Assembly (NCBI GenBank): GCA_963791635.1
Contig: CAWBTC010000005.1
Location: forward strand, 1,736,001 to 1,800,000
From: VFMC01 sp963791635
Lineage (GTDB): Bacteria; Actinomycetota; Acidimicrobiia; Acidimicrobiales; Ilumatobacteraceae
Direction of reading: 5' to 3'
Length of the DNA: 64,000 nucleotides
Of this stretch, positions 25,690 through 34,108 are shown piece by piece. Each line of letters starts with the position of its first letter. The first letter of the stretch is position 1. The position numbers and the translations under genes are program-made. The notes below the pieces were generated by a model. It had not been told where the DNA came from and did no database searches. It saw only the letters and a list, made by a program, of their open reading frames with translations.

Positions 25690-26600
25690 GACGAGACGCG
25701 GTCGGCGAGCGGATCGATCGGCTGGCAGAACGGGCGGGCGGCGTACCGGCGGACGATGTCGAGGTAGCCGCGGTAGTAGCCGGCGCCCGCCGCAGCGATC
25801 TCGTCCGCCCCCATCTCGCGCGTCAGCCTGGGCAAGCGGTACCAGGCCGCACCGGGGAGGGCGTGATGGGTGTGATGGAGGTTGTTGTTGAGGAACAGCA
25901 GCCCGAAGAACCAGCCGCTGCGGACCACCGCGCAGCGAGTGGCCGGCGCCGGCACTGCGAGGTGCTCGACGAAGGACCTGATGTAGGTGACGGACATCCC
26001 GAGATACGTGTAGCCCACCAGGTACTGCCACACCGGCACACCGGCGACGCCGAACACCACCCACCCGACGGCAGCGGCTGCGCCGACGTGGATCGCCCAC
26101 ATCGCCATCAACGACGAGCTCTCGCGGGAGCGCTTGAGCTCGCTCCACACCAGCGATGGGGGCCCGATCATCGGACCGATCAACAGGCGGCCGAGGAACG
26201 TGCGGTTGGCACGCAGCAGGAGACGCCTCGTCGTCGATGCGCTGTCCCACTGCTCGGGGGTCACGTAGAACGACTCCGGGTCGACGCCAGCTGTCGTGAG
26301 CTCCACCTCGTGGTGGTCGAGATGGGTCTCGCGATAGATCGCGAACGGAAGCCAGAGCGACAGGGGTGTGACTGCCAGGGCCGTGTTCACGACACGCCAC
26401 GGGGTGGGATGGCCGTGGATCACCTCGTGCTGCACCGACATGTACCAGCCGCCCAACAGCGCGAAGCCGAGCACCACGAGTGGCCAGGGAAGGGAATCGT
26501 GCCACTTCAGCAACGAGATCCAGCCGCCCCAACATCCGGCCGCAACGAGCAGCGTCGGCCACTCGATCAAGCTCGGTGTCTGCGTCCGCTCGTTGCCCAT
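25686..26600 (-). CDS. Fatty-acid/carotenoid-type membrane desaturase
   Basis: A 304-residue di-iron membrane enzyme that inserts a double bond or a hydroxyl group into an acyl or isoprenoid chain. The three histidine boxes are complete: HEVIHGH (58-64), HLDHH (93-97) and HHTHH (242-246). Four to five hydrophobic helices surround them (about 14-30, 40-55, 170-187, 190-205, 228-238). It is the first gene of a two-gene unit with the overlapping PhnD-like gene, divergent from an XRE regulator 137 bp away, which is the obvious candidate to control it. Electron donor genes are not adjacent. Confidence 0.88.
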   Translation of the reverse strand: MGNERTQTPSLIEWPTLLVAAGCWGGWISLLKWHDSLPWPLVVLGFALLGGWYMSVQHEVIHGHPTPWRVVNTALAVTPLSLWLPFAIYRETHLDHHEVELTTAGVDPESFYVTPEQWDSASTTRRLLLRANRTFLGRLLIGPMIGPPSLVWSELKRSRESSSLMAMWAIHVGAAAAVGWVVFGVAGVPVWQYLVGYTYLGMSVTYIRSFVEHLAVPAPATRCAVVRSGWFFGLLFLNNNLHHTHHALPGAAWYRLPRLTREMGADEIAAAGAGYYRGYLDIVRRYAARPFCQPIDPLADRVSS

Positions 26601-26737
26601 TGCGTGCGATTGTGCCCGTCAGAGCTCCGGAGTCTCGACACCTTCGGTGGGGACTTGCGCGACATCTGTTGCATGAACGAGCAATTCCACACCGAATGCA
26701 GTGTGTTCACCACATCTGATGCGTCTAGGCTGCAGGT

Positions 26738-27607
26738 GTGATCGATCGTCGAGGGTTGTTGACCACTTTTCGTGAGCGGCTCGAGGTGGTCGTTCAACGC
26801 AGCGGGCTCACCCGCGGCGACTTCGCACTCCAGAACGAGCTCGACCGATCGACGCTGTCGCAGCTGCTGTCGTCGGCAAACCGTCGTCTCCCGCGGGCCG
26901 AGACGCTCGCTGAGATCGCGACGACGCAGCAGGTGTCGGTCGACTGGTTGCTCGGCCTGAGCCACGCCGGACCGATGCAGGCAGAGATGCTGCAGGAGCA
27001 GACGTCGTTCGCCGAGGATGCGCTGTCACCGAACGACGAGCGGCTCATCACGTGGTTCGAGGAGGCCAAGGGGTACAAGATCCGCTACGTGCCGTCGACG
27101 ATCCCCGACCTGTTGAAGACCGAGGACGTGATCCGTTTCGAGCTCGCCCACTACGTCGCCTCCCGGCCGGAGCAGAAGATCGAGACCGCGGCAGCACGCC
27201 TCGCATGGACCCGCGGGCCCGAAAGTGATCTCGAGACGTGCAACAGCCTGCAGGCGATCGAGTCGTTCGCCCGGGGCGAAGGCATTTGGCGCGAGCTCCC
27301 GCATGATCAACGGGTGGCCCAGATGGAGCACATGATCACGCTCACCGATGAGCTCTACCCCACCCTGCGGTGGTTCTTGTTCGACGGCTTGCAGCGGTAC
27401 GCCGGGCCGGTGACGATCTTCGGCCCGCAGCGAGCAGCGCTGTACCTCGGCCAGATGTACCTCGTGCTCACCTCCACCGAACACGTCAGAACCCTCACCC
27501 GCCACTTCGACGACCTCATCCGTGGCGCAGTGGTGCATCCGAACGAGATCTCGCGCTACCTGGAGGAGCTGCTCCGCTCGACCCGTCGCGCTCGAAGCAC
27601 CCCCTGA
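26738..27607 (+). CDS. XRE-type HTH regulator with helical C-terminal domain
   Basis: A 289-residue transcription factor. The helix-turn-helix lies at about residues 13-66 (GLTRGDFALQNELDRSTLSQLLS...RLPRAETLAEIA). The remaining 220 residues are helical and include TWFEEAKGYKIRYVPSTIPDLLKTEDV, resembling the ligand- or protein-binding domain of XRE proteins that act with a partner. GTG 26738 is the start. It is divergent from the desaturase/PhnD pair across a 137-bp region, so it likely controls that pair and itself. Its stop codon is the start of the 97-bp tandem repeat at 27604. Confidence 0.82.
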   Translation: MIDRRGLLTTFRERLEVVVQRSGLTRGDFALQNELDRSTLSQLLSSANRRLPRAETLAEIATTQQVSVDWLLGLSHAGPMQAEMLQEQTSFAEDALSPNDERLITWFEEAKGYKIRYVPSTIPDLLKTEDVIRFELAHYVASRPEQKIETAAARLAWTRGPESDLETCNSLQAIESFARGEGIWRELPHDQRVAQMEHMITLTDELYPTLRWFLFDGLQRYAGPVTIFGPQRAALYLGQMYLVLTSTEHVRTLTRHFDDLIRGAVVHPNEISRYLEELLRSTRRARSTP

Positions 27608-27700
27608 AGCAAACGTTCTGGTCGCGATCTCCTGCGATAGCCGCGAACGAACGCGACCAGAACCCTGCACCGTCAGCTGCTCGGCTCGGCCGCACTGCCG
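27604..27700. repeat. 97-bp tandem gene-end repeat, copy 1
   Basis: Starts at the base before the XRE stop codon. It contains a 12-bp perfect inverted repeat GTTCTGGTCGCG (27615-27626) / complement (27652-27663) with a 25-base loop, then a sequence identical to the last codons of the dehydrogenase gene located in copy 3. It works out to a spare gene end plus hairpin terminator. Confidence 0.93.
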
Positions 27701-27793
27701 CTGAAGCAAACGTTCTGGTCGCGATCTCCCGCGATAGCCGCGAACGAACGCGACCAGAACCCTGCGCCGTCAGCTTCTCGGCTCGGCCAGCCG
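27701..27793. repeat. Tandem gene-end repeat, copy 2 (93 bp)
   Basis: Same hairpin arms as copy 1. It differs at a few positions and lacks 4 bases near its end. Confidence 0.93.
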
Positions 27794-27890
27794 CTGAAGC
27801 AAACGTTCTGGTCGCGATCACCTGCGATAGCCGCGAACGAACGCGACCAGAACCCTGCGCCGTCAGCTGCTCGGCTCGGCCGCACTGCCG
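27794..27890. repeat. Tandem gene-end repeat, copy 3 (97 bp), includes the real end of the dehydrogenase gene
   Basis: The right-hand 28 bases (27863-27890) encode the final codons and stop of the dehydrogenase; the hairpin to the left is that gene's likely terminator. Copies 1 and 2 therefore arose by duplicating terminator plus gene end. Confidence 0.93.
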
Positions 27891-28900
27891 TGCTCGGCGT
27901 AGTCGGTGAGGAGTGCCATCAGCTCTGCCGGCACCTCGACGCCGTGCTCGGCCGTCAGCGTGCGGCTGGCGAGCCTGGCTCCGCCCGGGAGACGCACACC
28001 ATCCTCGGCGTCGAGCGCTCGCAGTTCGGTCTCGATGCGATCCGCGAAGCCGGCGCCCATCGTGGCCGTGGGGTCGATCGCGAGCAACACCTGCCCCACG
28101 TCAGGCGGGCCACCCGCAGTGCCGCCGAAGCCGGACGCTTCGAACGAGAAGTTCGACCCGGCCACGCCACCCGACATGATGTCGACCAGGAGGGCGAGCG
28201 CTGAGCCCTTGGCACCTGCGGCCGGCACCATCGCACCACCGAGCGCGGCACGCGCATCAGTGGTGGGGTTGCCGTCGGCATCGATCGCCCAGCCGAGCGG
28301 GATCTCGCGGCCCTCCTGAGCAGCAGCGTTCACCTTCACCCAGGCGACCGCCGACGAGGACAGATCCGCCACCACCGTCGCGCCGTCCGCCCGAGGCGCC
28401 GCCCACGCGAGTGGGTTGGTGCCGAAGAACGGGCGCCTGCCCCCGGCGGGCGCCATCAGCGACGATGAGTTGGCGAACATGAGTGCAACCAGCCCCTGCT
28501 GTGCCAGATGCTCGACGAACCAGCCGAGCACACCGGCCGAGTACGAGTGTGTGATCGCCATCAGGCCGACGCCGCAGACACGAGTGGCCTCGACCAGAGC
28601 AGGTGCACCCACTTCGAACGCAGGGTGGGAGAACCCGAGGTGGGCGTCCACGACGACCGTGGCCGCCCGAGGGGTGGACACGGTGGGCACTGCGTCACCG
28701 ATCACCTTGCCGCAGTGAACGTGATCGCAGTAGGTGGGCAGGTACGAGAGTCCGATCGGGCGCAGTCCTTCCGCCTCGGCCTCGCGGATGCTGCGCGCCG
28801 TCGGCTCGGCCTGGAGGTGCGATGCTCCCGAGGATCGGAGCATCCGGTAGCTGAGATCGAACACCTCGTCGAGCGTGAGGACGGCGGACGACTGGGACAT
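27863..28900 (-). CDS. Ldh2-family NAD(P)-dependent dehydrogenase (malate/L-lactate or imine reductase type)
   Basis: A 345-residue oxidoreductase of the malate/ureidoglycolate/sulfolactate dehydrogenase family, which has its own fold unrelated to classic lactate dehydrogenases. Typical segments: GLRPIGLSYLP near residue 45, HLGFSHPAFE, catalytic His in AITHSYSAG (about 118), FGTNPLAWAAP, DLSSSAVAWVKV and GAKGSALALLVDIMSG. Family members reduce 2-oxo acids or cyclic imines. The C-terminal AEHGSAAEPSS falls inside the tandem repeat. Convergent with the XRE gene. The substrate is not deducible. Confidence 0.88.
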   Translation of the reverse strand: MSQSSAVLTLDEVFDLSYRMLRSSGASHLQAEPTARSIREAEAEGLRPIGLSYLPTYCDHVHCGKVIGDAVPTVSTPRAATVVVDAHLGFSHPAFEVGAPALVEATRVCGVGLMAITHSYSAGVLGWFVEHLAQQGLVALMFANSSSLMAPAGGRRPFFGTNPLAWAAPRADGATVVADLSSSAVAWVKVNAAAQEGREIPLGWAIDADGNPTTDARAALGGAMVPAAGAKGSALALLVDIMSGGVAGSNFSFEASGFGGTAGGPPDVGQVLLAIDPTATMGAGFADRIETELRALDAEDGVRLPGGARLASRTLTAEHGVEVPAELMALLTDYAEHGSAAEPSS

Positions 28901-29005
28901 GCCCCGACGATACTGACCCAGCGAGTCGCCGAGTCGCGCGAGTCGGAGCGAACGGCACGGGCTCAGGGCTTGCGGGACGTGTCGCCGACGGGCATCCTGC
29001 CTGAC

Positions 29006-29512
29006 ATGTTGACGCTACGCCCGCTCGAAGAGACCGACGAGTCAGCGTTCGTGACAGCCCATGCAGCGTTGGCGGCTGAACGATTCTCGTTCGGCCTCGG
29101 GTTCGAGCCTGACGTGCCGTGGTCCCAGTACATCGCTGGGGTCGAGGCAGTTCGCACCGGCGCTGGTGTTCCGGGCGGATTGGTGCCGGCCACGTTCCTA
29201 CTCGCAGAGGTCGACGGGGTGATCGTTGGGCGAACCTCGATCAGACACCGTCTCAACGAGTTCCTGTTGCGCGAAGGGGGGCACATCGGTTACGCCGTCC
29301 TCGCCGAGCACCGAGGTCGAGGGTATGCGACAGAGATCCTCCGGCAGAGTCTGATCATCGCCCGCGCCCACGGAGTCGACCGCGTGCTCATCACGTGTGA
29401 CGACGACAACCATGCGTCCGCCAAGGTGATCGAGCGATGCGGCGGTGAGTTCGAATCCACCGTGCAGAGCCTCGAAACCGGCACCGCAAAGCGCCGCTAC
29501 TGGATCGACTGA
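29006..29512 (+). CDS. GNAT N-acetyltransferase
   Basis: A 168-residue acetyltransferase. N-terminal TLRPLEETDESAF is the usual first strand, and the acetyl-CoA loop is AEHRGRGYATE (Q/R-x-x-G-x-G/A pattern, about residues 105-115), followed by NHASAKVIERCGGEFES. The pattern resembles RimJ/RimL-like enzymes acting on protein N-termini or small amines. ATG 29006 begins the conserved strand. There is no clear operon partner; the upstream gene is divergent and the next gene begins 187 bp later. Confidence 0.85.
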   Translation: MLTLRPLEETDESAFVTAHAALAAERFSFGLGFEPDVPWSQYIAGVEAVRTGAGVPGGLVPATFLLAEVDGVIVGRTSIRHRLNEFLLREGGHIGYAVLAEHRGRGYATEILRQSLIIARAHGVDRVLITCDDDNHASAKVIERCGGEFESTVQSLETGTAKRRYWID

Positions 29513-29699
29513 TCCACCGATCCGCGATCGCAGTGACAGGCGGTGAACTCGAGCGATCGTTGCGACAGTGTGTGGGACGCTGCGTGAGCGGGAACCGCGA
29601 CGGGCACGGCGCGGATCGCACCGGCGCCCGATCTGCTCCGTCTGATCTGCGGCGTCTGATCTGCGATGCGACGCGGTGCGGATACGCTGCCCGCCCGTG

Positions 29700-30623
29700 A
29701 TGGTGGTGGCCGGCGAGGCGTTGATCGATCTGGTGATCCGCACCGATGGCTCGGTGACCGCAGCGCTCGGAGGTGGCCCGTTCAACGTGGCCCGGACGAT
29801 CGGGCGACTCGGCGGCGAGGTGTCGTTCCTCGGCTCGCTGTCCGACGACCGGTTCGGCTCGATGCTCGCTGCTCAGCTCATGGCTGATGGCGTTTCTCCT
29901 GCAGCGACCGTGCGCACCGAGTTGCCCACCACCCTGGCCGCCGCCGAACTCGACGATCACGGGTCGGCCACCTACCGCTTCTATCTCACCGACACCTCGG
30001 CTCCGGCGCTCGATCATGTACCCGTCGCTGCCCGTTCGGCCCACACGGTGCACGTCGGCACGCTCGGCCTCGTGCTCGAGCCGATGGCATCGACACTGGT
30101 CGACTTCCTCGGCGGCCTCGCACCCGATGTGCTGGTGATGACCGATCCGAACTGCCGTTCACGCGTGATCGCCGATCGCGATGCCTATCTCGCTCGGATG
30201 TCGCAGGTGTACCGCCGGAGCCACATCGTGAAGATCAGCACCGACGACGCCGACTACCTCGCACCCGGCGCCGACCCGCTCGACGCAGCGATGGCAATCG
30301 TGACCTCCGGCGTCCAAGTGGTGCTGCTGACAGCGGGCAAGGACGCCACCTACGTCGTCACCGCCGACGAGACAATGGCCCTGCCCACACCCTTCGTTCA
30401 CGTCGCCGACACCATCGGCGCCGGCGACTCGTTCTGTGGTGGCTTCCTCGCATGGTGGCGCGGCAACGGTTTCGGCGTCACCGAACTGGCCGATCACCCG
30501 CTGGTCGTGCAGGCAGCGCGTGCCGCACAGGCAGTGTCGGCATTCACCGTCACCCAGGTGGGCGCCAACCCGCCTCGGCGCAACCAGCTCGATGCGTCAT
30601 GGGGCGCGTGCAGCCCGAGCTGA
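29700..30623 (+). CDS. PfkB-family carbohydrate kinase
   Basis: A 307-residue ribokinase-fold kinase. N-terminal VVAGEALIDLV and GGGPFNVARTIGRLGGEV (sugar binding), then the signature DTIGAGDSFCGGFL with the catalytic Asp near residue 249. This pattern fits fructokinase or another sugar kinase. The start is one of GTG 29697 or ATG 29700. The 3' end overlaps the next kinase gene by 25 bp, so these are translated together. Confidence 0.87.
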   Translation: MVVAGEALIDLVIRTDGSVTAALGGGPFNVARTIGRLGGEVSFLGSLSDDRFGSMLAAQLMADGVSPAATVRTELPTTLAAAELDDHGSATYRFYLTDTSAPALDHVPVAARSAHTVHVGTLGLVLEPMASTLVDFLGGLAPDVLVMTDPNCRSRVIADRDAYLARMSQVYRRSHIVKISTDDADYLAPGADPLDAAMAIVTSGVQVVLLTAGKDATYVVTADETMALPTPFVHVADTIGAGDSFCGGFLAWWRGNGFGVTELADHPLVVQAARAAQAVSAFTVTQVGANPPRRNQLDASWGACSPS

Positions 30624-31219
30624 ACGCACTCCTCGATCGCGCTCGTGCCCTCGTGGCCGGTGGCGGTCGCATCCTCGGCATCGCCGGCGCGCCGGGATCC
30701 GGCAAGTCCACCCTCGCGGAGCAGCTCGTGACCGCATGGGGACCGTCTGCCCAGCTGCTGGCGATGGACGGCTTCCATCTCGCTGACGACGAGCTCGTGC
30801 GGCTCGGCCGCGACGATCGCAAGGGGGCCGCCGACACCTTCGACGTCGACGGCTTCGTCTCCGCGCTCCACCGGGTGCGCGATCGGGACGCTGACGTGCT
30901 CGTGCCGCGGTTCGACCGCTCGCTGGAGGCGGCGATCGCCGGCTCGGTGCGCGTCGCGGTCAGCACCGACCTCGTCGTGACCGAAGGGAACTACCTGCTG
31001 CTCGACGAACCCGGCTGGCGAGAGGTGCATGAACTGTTGGACGAGACCTGGCTGATGACGGCCGACGACGGTGAGCGGGTGGCGCAGCTCGTGGCTCGCC
31101 ATGTCTCGCATGGCCGCACCGTCGACGAAGCGGAGCACTGGGTGACGACGGTGGACGAGCCGAACGCCAGGCGCATCGCCGACAACAGCGTGACCGCCGA
31201 TCTCGTCGTACGACGCTGA
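30599..31219 (+). CDS. Nucleoside/sugar kinase of the uridine kinase-like (PRK/FrcK) family
   Basis: A 206-residue P-loop kinase. Walker A GAPGSGKST (about residues 27-35), MDGFHLADDEL with the substrate Asp, RGxxDTFD-like KGAADTFDVDGF, and VTEGNYLLLDEPGW. This is the nucleoside-triphosphate-hydrolase family that includes proteins encoded with fructose transporters and sometimes called fructose kinase-like. Its start lies inside the PfkB gene (25-bp overlap), which makes paired sugar phosphorylation likely. The exact substrate is unknown. Ends 4 bp from the convergent flavoprotein gene. Confidence 0.83.
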   Translation: MGRVQPELNALLDRARALVAGGGRILGIAGAPGSGKSTLAEQLVTAWGPSAQLLAMDGFHLADDELVRLGRDDRKGAADTFDVDGFVSALHRVRDRDADVLVPRFDRSLEAAIAGSVRVAVSTDLVVTEGNYLLLDEPGWREVHELLDETWLMTADDGERVAQLVARHVSHGRTVDEAEHWVTTVDEPNARRIADNSVTADLVVRR

Positions 31220-31223
31220 CCCC

Positions 31224-32536
31224 TCAGCCCATGACGGTGCCGGACGTGCTCGCCGGCACGCCGTCGGCGACTGAACGCACCGAGGTCGATCGAGCGACCG
31301 GTGCGAGCACCGACGAACTGCACCGGGTCGTGGTCGTGGTCGCGGCCATCCTCGACGGCGTCGACGATCTCGCGCATGAACTTGCCGGCCAACGGCGCGT
31401 TCTTGAACTGGTTGCCACTCGTGCCGCAGGCCATGTACCAACCGGGCACAGCCGAGCGGTCGTAGATCGGCACCCAGTCGTCGGCCACGTCGTAGAGCGC
31501 GGCGAGGCCGACCGGTCGATGTGGCACGCCGAACTCGGGCAGACGACGTGCCAGCCGGTACATGGTGGTCTCGAACTTCTCGACCGTCGTGTGCTCGTCG
31601 TAGTGGTCAGGGTCCTCGACCCACTCGAGCTCGTCACAGGCAGGCTCCGTGCCGCCGACGAGCAAGGTGCCACCCACCTGCGGGCGGAAGTACTGGCCGA
31701 TGTCGAGGTCGCTCACGATCGGCGCGCCATCGATCAGCGACAGCCCGGCGGGAGCCGGCACGGCGAACACCTCCTGGCGCAGCGGACGGTGACCGATCGT
31801 CATGTCCACGGCGGCACCTGCGAGTGCATTGAGGTGCGCGGAGTGCGGGCCCGCCACATTGATGACGACCGGCGCGACGACGAGCTCACCATCGGCGAGC
31901 CGCACACCGGCGACGCGGCCATCGGCCAGTTCCACACCGACGACCTCGGCGCGGAACCTGAAGGTGGCGCCATGGTGCTTTGCGGCATGGGCGATGTTCC
32001 GCGCGGCCAGCATCGGGTCGTCGATGAATCCAGCTCGCGGCTCGAAGATGGCGGACAGCGTGCCGTGTGGATCGGCGGCGAAGGCCGGATCGTCGACGGT
32101 CTTCGGCGGGAAGTACCTGCCGACGTCGAGCGCCGGGATACCGCTCGGCGATCTGAGCGGTGTCGAGCAACTCGTAGTCGATGCCGACCTCGTCCCACAG
32201 GTCGGTGATGCGGCTGAACGAGAACTCGGGAGTGTCGAACAGCAGCATGCCGGTAGGGATGAACCGGCACATCCCGTCGGGGTCGAGCACGCCGAGGTAG
32301 CCCTCCCAGTCGGTCCAGAACGGCGCCGACTCCCAGGCCGTCAGCACGCTGTCGAGGGTGGAGTAGCTGAACCGGATGATCGACGACGACGAACTGGTGG
32401 ACCCGGCACCCGGCGCATCGCCCTTGTCGAGCACCACCACCCGACGGCCGGCGCGAGCGAACTCCAGAGCCACGGCGGAACCGATGACGCCGGCACCGAT
32501 CACGAGGACGTCCGCTCCTGGAATCACCGGTTGCAC
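31224..32536 (-). pseudogene. FAD-dependent oxidoreductase (DAO/sarcosine oxidase beta type), two frame breaks
   Basis: An amine- or amino-acid-oxidising flavoprotein of about 435 residues. N-terminal FAD motif VLVIGAGVIGSAVALEFA, VVVLDKGDAPGAGSTSSSS, a substrate domain (SIIRFSY), then VVINVAGPHS and the C-terminal GWYMACGTSGNQFKNAP. The frame changes at about 32131-32135 (one extra base after ERYP) and again at about 31273 near the end; with both corrected the protein runs to the stop at 31224 (ending GTVMG). Start GTG 32536 follows GGAGGAG. Sequence is otherwise well conserved, so indel errors are as likely as true decay. Confidence 0.78.
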
Positions 32537-32672
32537 CGTACTCCTCCAGTGGAGCACCGACCGAGGGTCTCCTGCAGCTGCACGAGACGATTCGATGCTG
32601 GCCGCCGGGCCGCCGGACCGCCGGACCGCAGCGGCCGACGGTCCGGCGGAGACCGACGACGATGACGGATTG

Positions 32673-32987
32673 ATGCCGCCACTCGTGGCCGGCCCGTTGG
32701 TGCTCGACAGTGGTGGCGTCCAGTCGGTCCAGGTGTTCCTCGACGGTGCTCGGTCGGACGATGTTGTCGGCGATCGCTTCGCGGTTGTCGTGCGATCTCC
32801 ACGTGCGATCTCACCGGAGGTCGACGGCTGGCGCGCCGCGGGCGCGGTCGTGGTGGATGCATCGATCGATACCGCTTGGGTCGCAACGCTCGATGCCTTC
32901 ACGCCACCGGCCGACGTGGCGGTGGTGCGACCCGACCGGTACGTGCTCGCGCAAGGGGCCGTCGCCCACCGGTGCCATCGATCCTGA
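32673..32987 (+). pseudogene. Orphan C-terminal domain of an aromatic-ring hydroxylase (MhpA-like)
   Basis: A 104-residue stretch (PPLVAGPLVLDSGG, GDRFAVVVRSP, VRPDRYVLAQG) that matches the thioredoxin-like C-terminal domain of FAD-dependent 3-(3-hydroxyphenyl)propionate/phenol hydroxylases. The FAD-binding part of such an enzyme, about 400 residues, is missing: upstream lies the divergent flavoprotein gene. ATG 32673 has weak support and ATG 32595 is possible. It is probably a remnant of a deleted or rearranged gene; a free-standing domain is the alternative. Confidence 0.55.
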
Positions 32988-33007
32988 ACACCGTGAGCTG
33001 ATCTCGG

Positions 33008-33628
33008 TCAACTGACGCGCCAGGTCCAGACCCGCATGTCGACGCCCAAGCCGCCCTCGACGATGAGCGGCGACGGCTCGGTGCGCTCGACCAACGACCA
33101 CACACCATCGGTTTCGAGGCGAGCGACCTCGGCGCCACACCCGAGCTGGTCGAGCACGTCGTCACGGAACGTGATCGACACGTGGCCACCGGAGCGCACG
33201 ACGCCGGCGAGGCCTCGAAGCGCCTCGGGCCCGACGTGGCCATGGGTGAACACGCCGACGGAGACGACCGCATCGAACGAGCCCGGCTCGAACGGCAGCG
33301 GTTCGAGCAGCGAGCCCTGATGCAGCTCGTCGTACACGGCCCGGGCGCTCGCCGCGCGCAGCATCGCTTCGGACAGATCGAAGCCGATCAAGCTGCCGAC
33401 GCCGAGCCGGTGGAGTTCGACGCCGACGAGGCCGGTGCCACAGCCGGCATCGAGCACGAAGGCGCCGCTTCCGGCCCACCGGTGACAGCGCGCAGCGCAC
33501 GCCGCCGGCGCGTGCCACTCCATTCCGTCGAGGTCGTGGTCGTAGGTGCTCGCCCACTCCTCGTACCGGTCGCGCAGCTCGTCCGGGGTGGCGGCCGCAT
33601 AGATCCAGCGCAAACGATCCTCGTCCAT
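33008..33628 (-). CDS. Class I SAM-dependent methyltransferase
   Basis: A 206-residue methyltransferase. SAM-binding motif I VLDAGCGTGLVGVEL (about residues 58-72), acidic motif II GFDLS, and the post-I block FDAVVSVGVFTHGHVGPEALRGL. The N-terminal YEEWASTYDHDL is typical of the Williams-Beuren/UbiE-like group. The C-terminal strands end VWTWRVS. The acceptor substrate is unknown. It is convergent with the orphan domain and separated from the giant regulator by a 480-bp region. Confidence 0.85.
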   Translation of the reverse strand: MDEDRLRWIYAAATPDELRDRYEEWASTYDHDLDGMEWHAPAACAARCHRWAGSGAFVLDAGCGTGLVGVELHRLGVGSLIGFDLSEAMLRAASARAVYDELHQGSLLEPLPFEPGSFDAVVSVGVFTHGHVGPEALRGLAGVVRSGGHVSITFRDDVLDQLGCGAEVARLETDGVWSLVERTEPSPLIVEGGLGVDMRVWTWRVS

Positions 33629-33860
33629 GTGCGGATCATCGCGCGGCCGACCCGCCCGGGCGATCCGAGTACGGTCGTACCAGGAATCGGGCATCGGTCG
33701 GGTACCTCGTGCAGCGCCCGGCCGGCGACTGGAACCTGCGCACCCGGCTCGCTCAGCTGGGGGCCGCTGGCCCCTGGAATCGGTCGTGACCGAATGGACC
33801 GAATGGACCGAATTGACCGGATCGATGAGGGCGATCTCGTCTCGACCCAACACCGACAGC

Positions 33861-33905
33861 GCGTTTGCGCACTTCAGCACCGATGTGGTGCGTTTCTGCG
33901 CACAC
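33861..33905. repeat. 45-bp palindromic repeat, pair 1, copy A
   Basis: Sequence is bounded by TGCGCA at both sides, with an inner inverted repeat GCACC-GATG-GGTGC-like core, so it can fold into a hairpin. It is near-identical (about 90 percent by eye) to 33923-33968 and, inverted, to 43231-43278 and 43293-43340. Confidence 0.85.
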
Positions 33906-33922
33906 CCACCCGGTGGCGGCGA

Positions 33923-33968
33923 GCGTTTGCGCACTTCGGCACCGATGCGGTGCGTTTCTGCGCACGCG
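33923..33968. repeat. 45-bp palindromic repeat, pair 1, copy B
   Basis: Second copy, 17 bp after the first, same orientation. Confidence 0.85.
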
Positions 33969-34108
33969 GTTGGCGGGCACTGCAGTGTTCGGTGGGATGG
34001 AGCTGCCGTCACCCACATCCCGAAAACAACCCTTGAGCTGGTGTGTCAGGATTCGGTGAGGTGGATCTCGGAAGGTGTGTCCGAGATGCGACCGACCTGG
34101 GGAGGTGC

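Larger units (their letters stand above)
33629..34108. other. 480-bp non-coding region with repeats
   Basis: No gene is supported here. It contains a 9-bp array GACCGAATG (33788-33820, about 3.5 copies) and two copies of the palindromic 45-bp repeat described at 33861 and 33923. The ribosome-binding site of the giant regulator (GGAGG, 34101-34105) closes it. Confidence 0.7.

Noticed and set aside
26601..26737. Operator half-sites TGCAT...ATGCA between the desaturase and XRE genes
   Set aside because: The arms are short and widely spaced; not enough to call a site, though control of this region by the XRE protein remains plausible.
27604..27890. CRISPR array candidate
   Set aside because: The units are directly joined with no spacers and are about 95 bp; they contain a gene end, so this is tandem duplication.
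33861..33968. Inverted terminal repeats of an insertion sequence between 33.9 and 43.3 kb
   Set aside because: The repeats are internal hairpin units in pairs, the interval contains ordinary chromosomal genes, and no transposase is seen.
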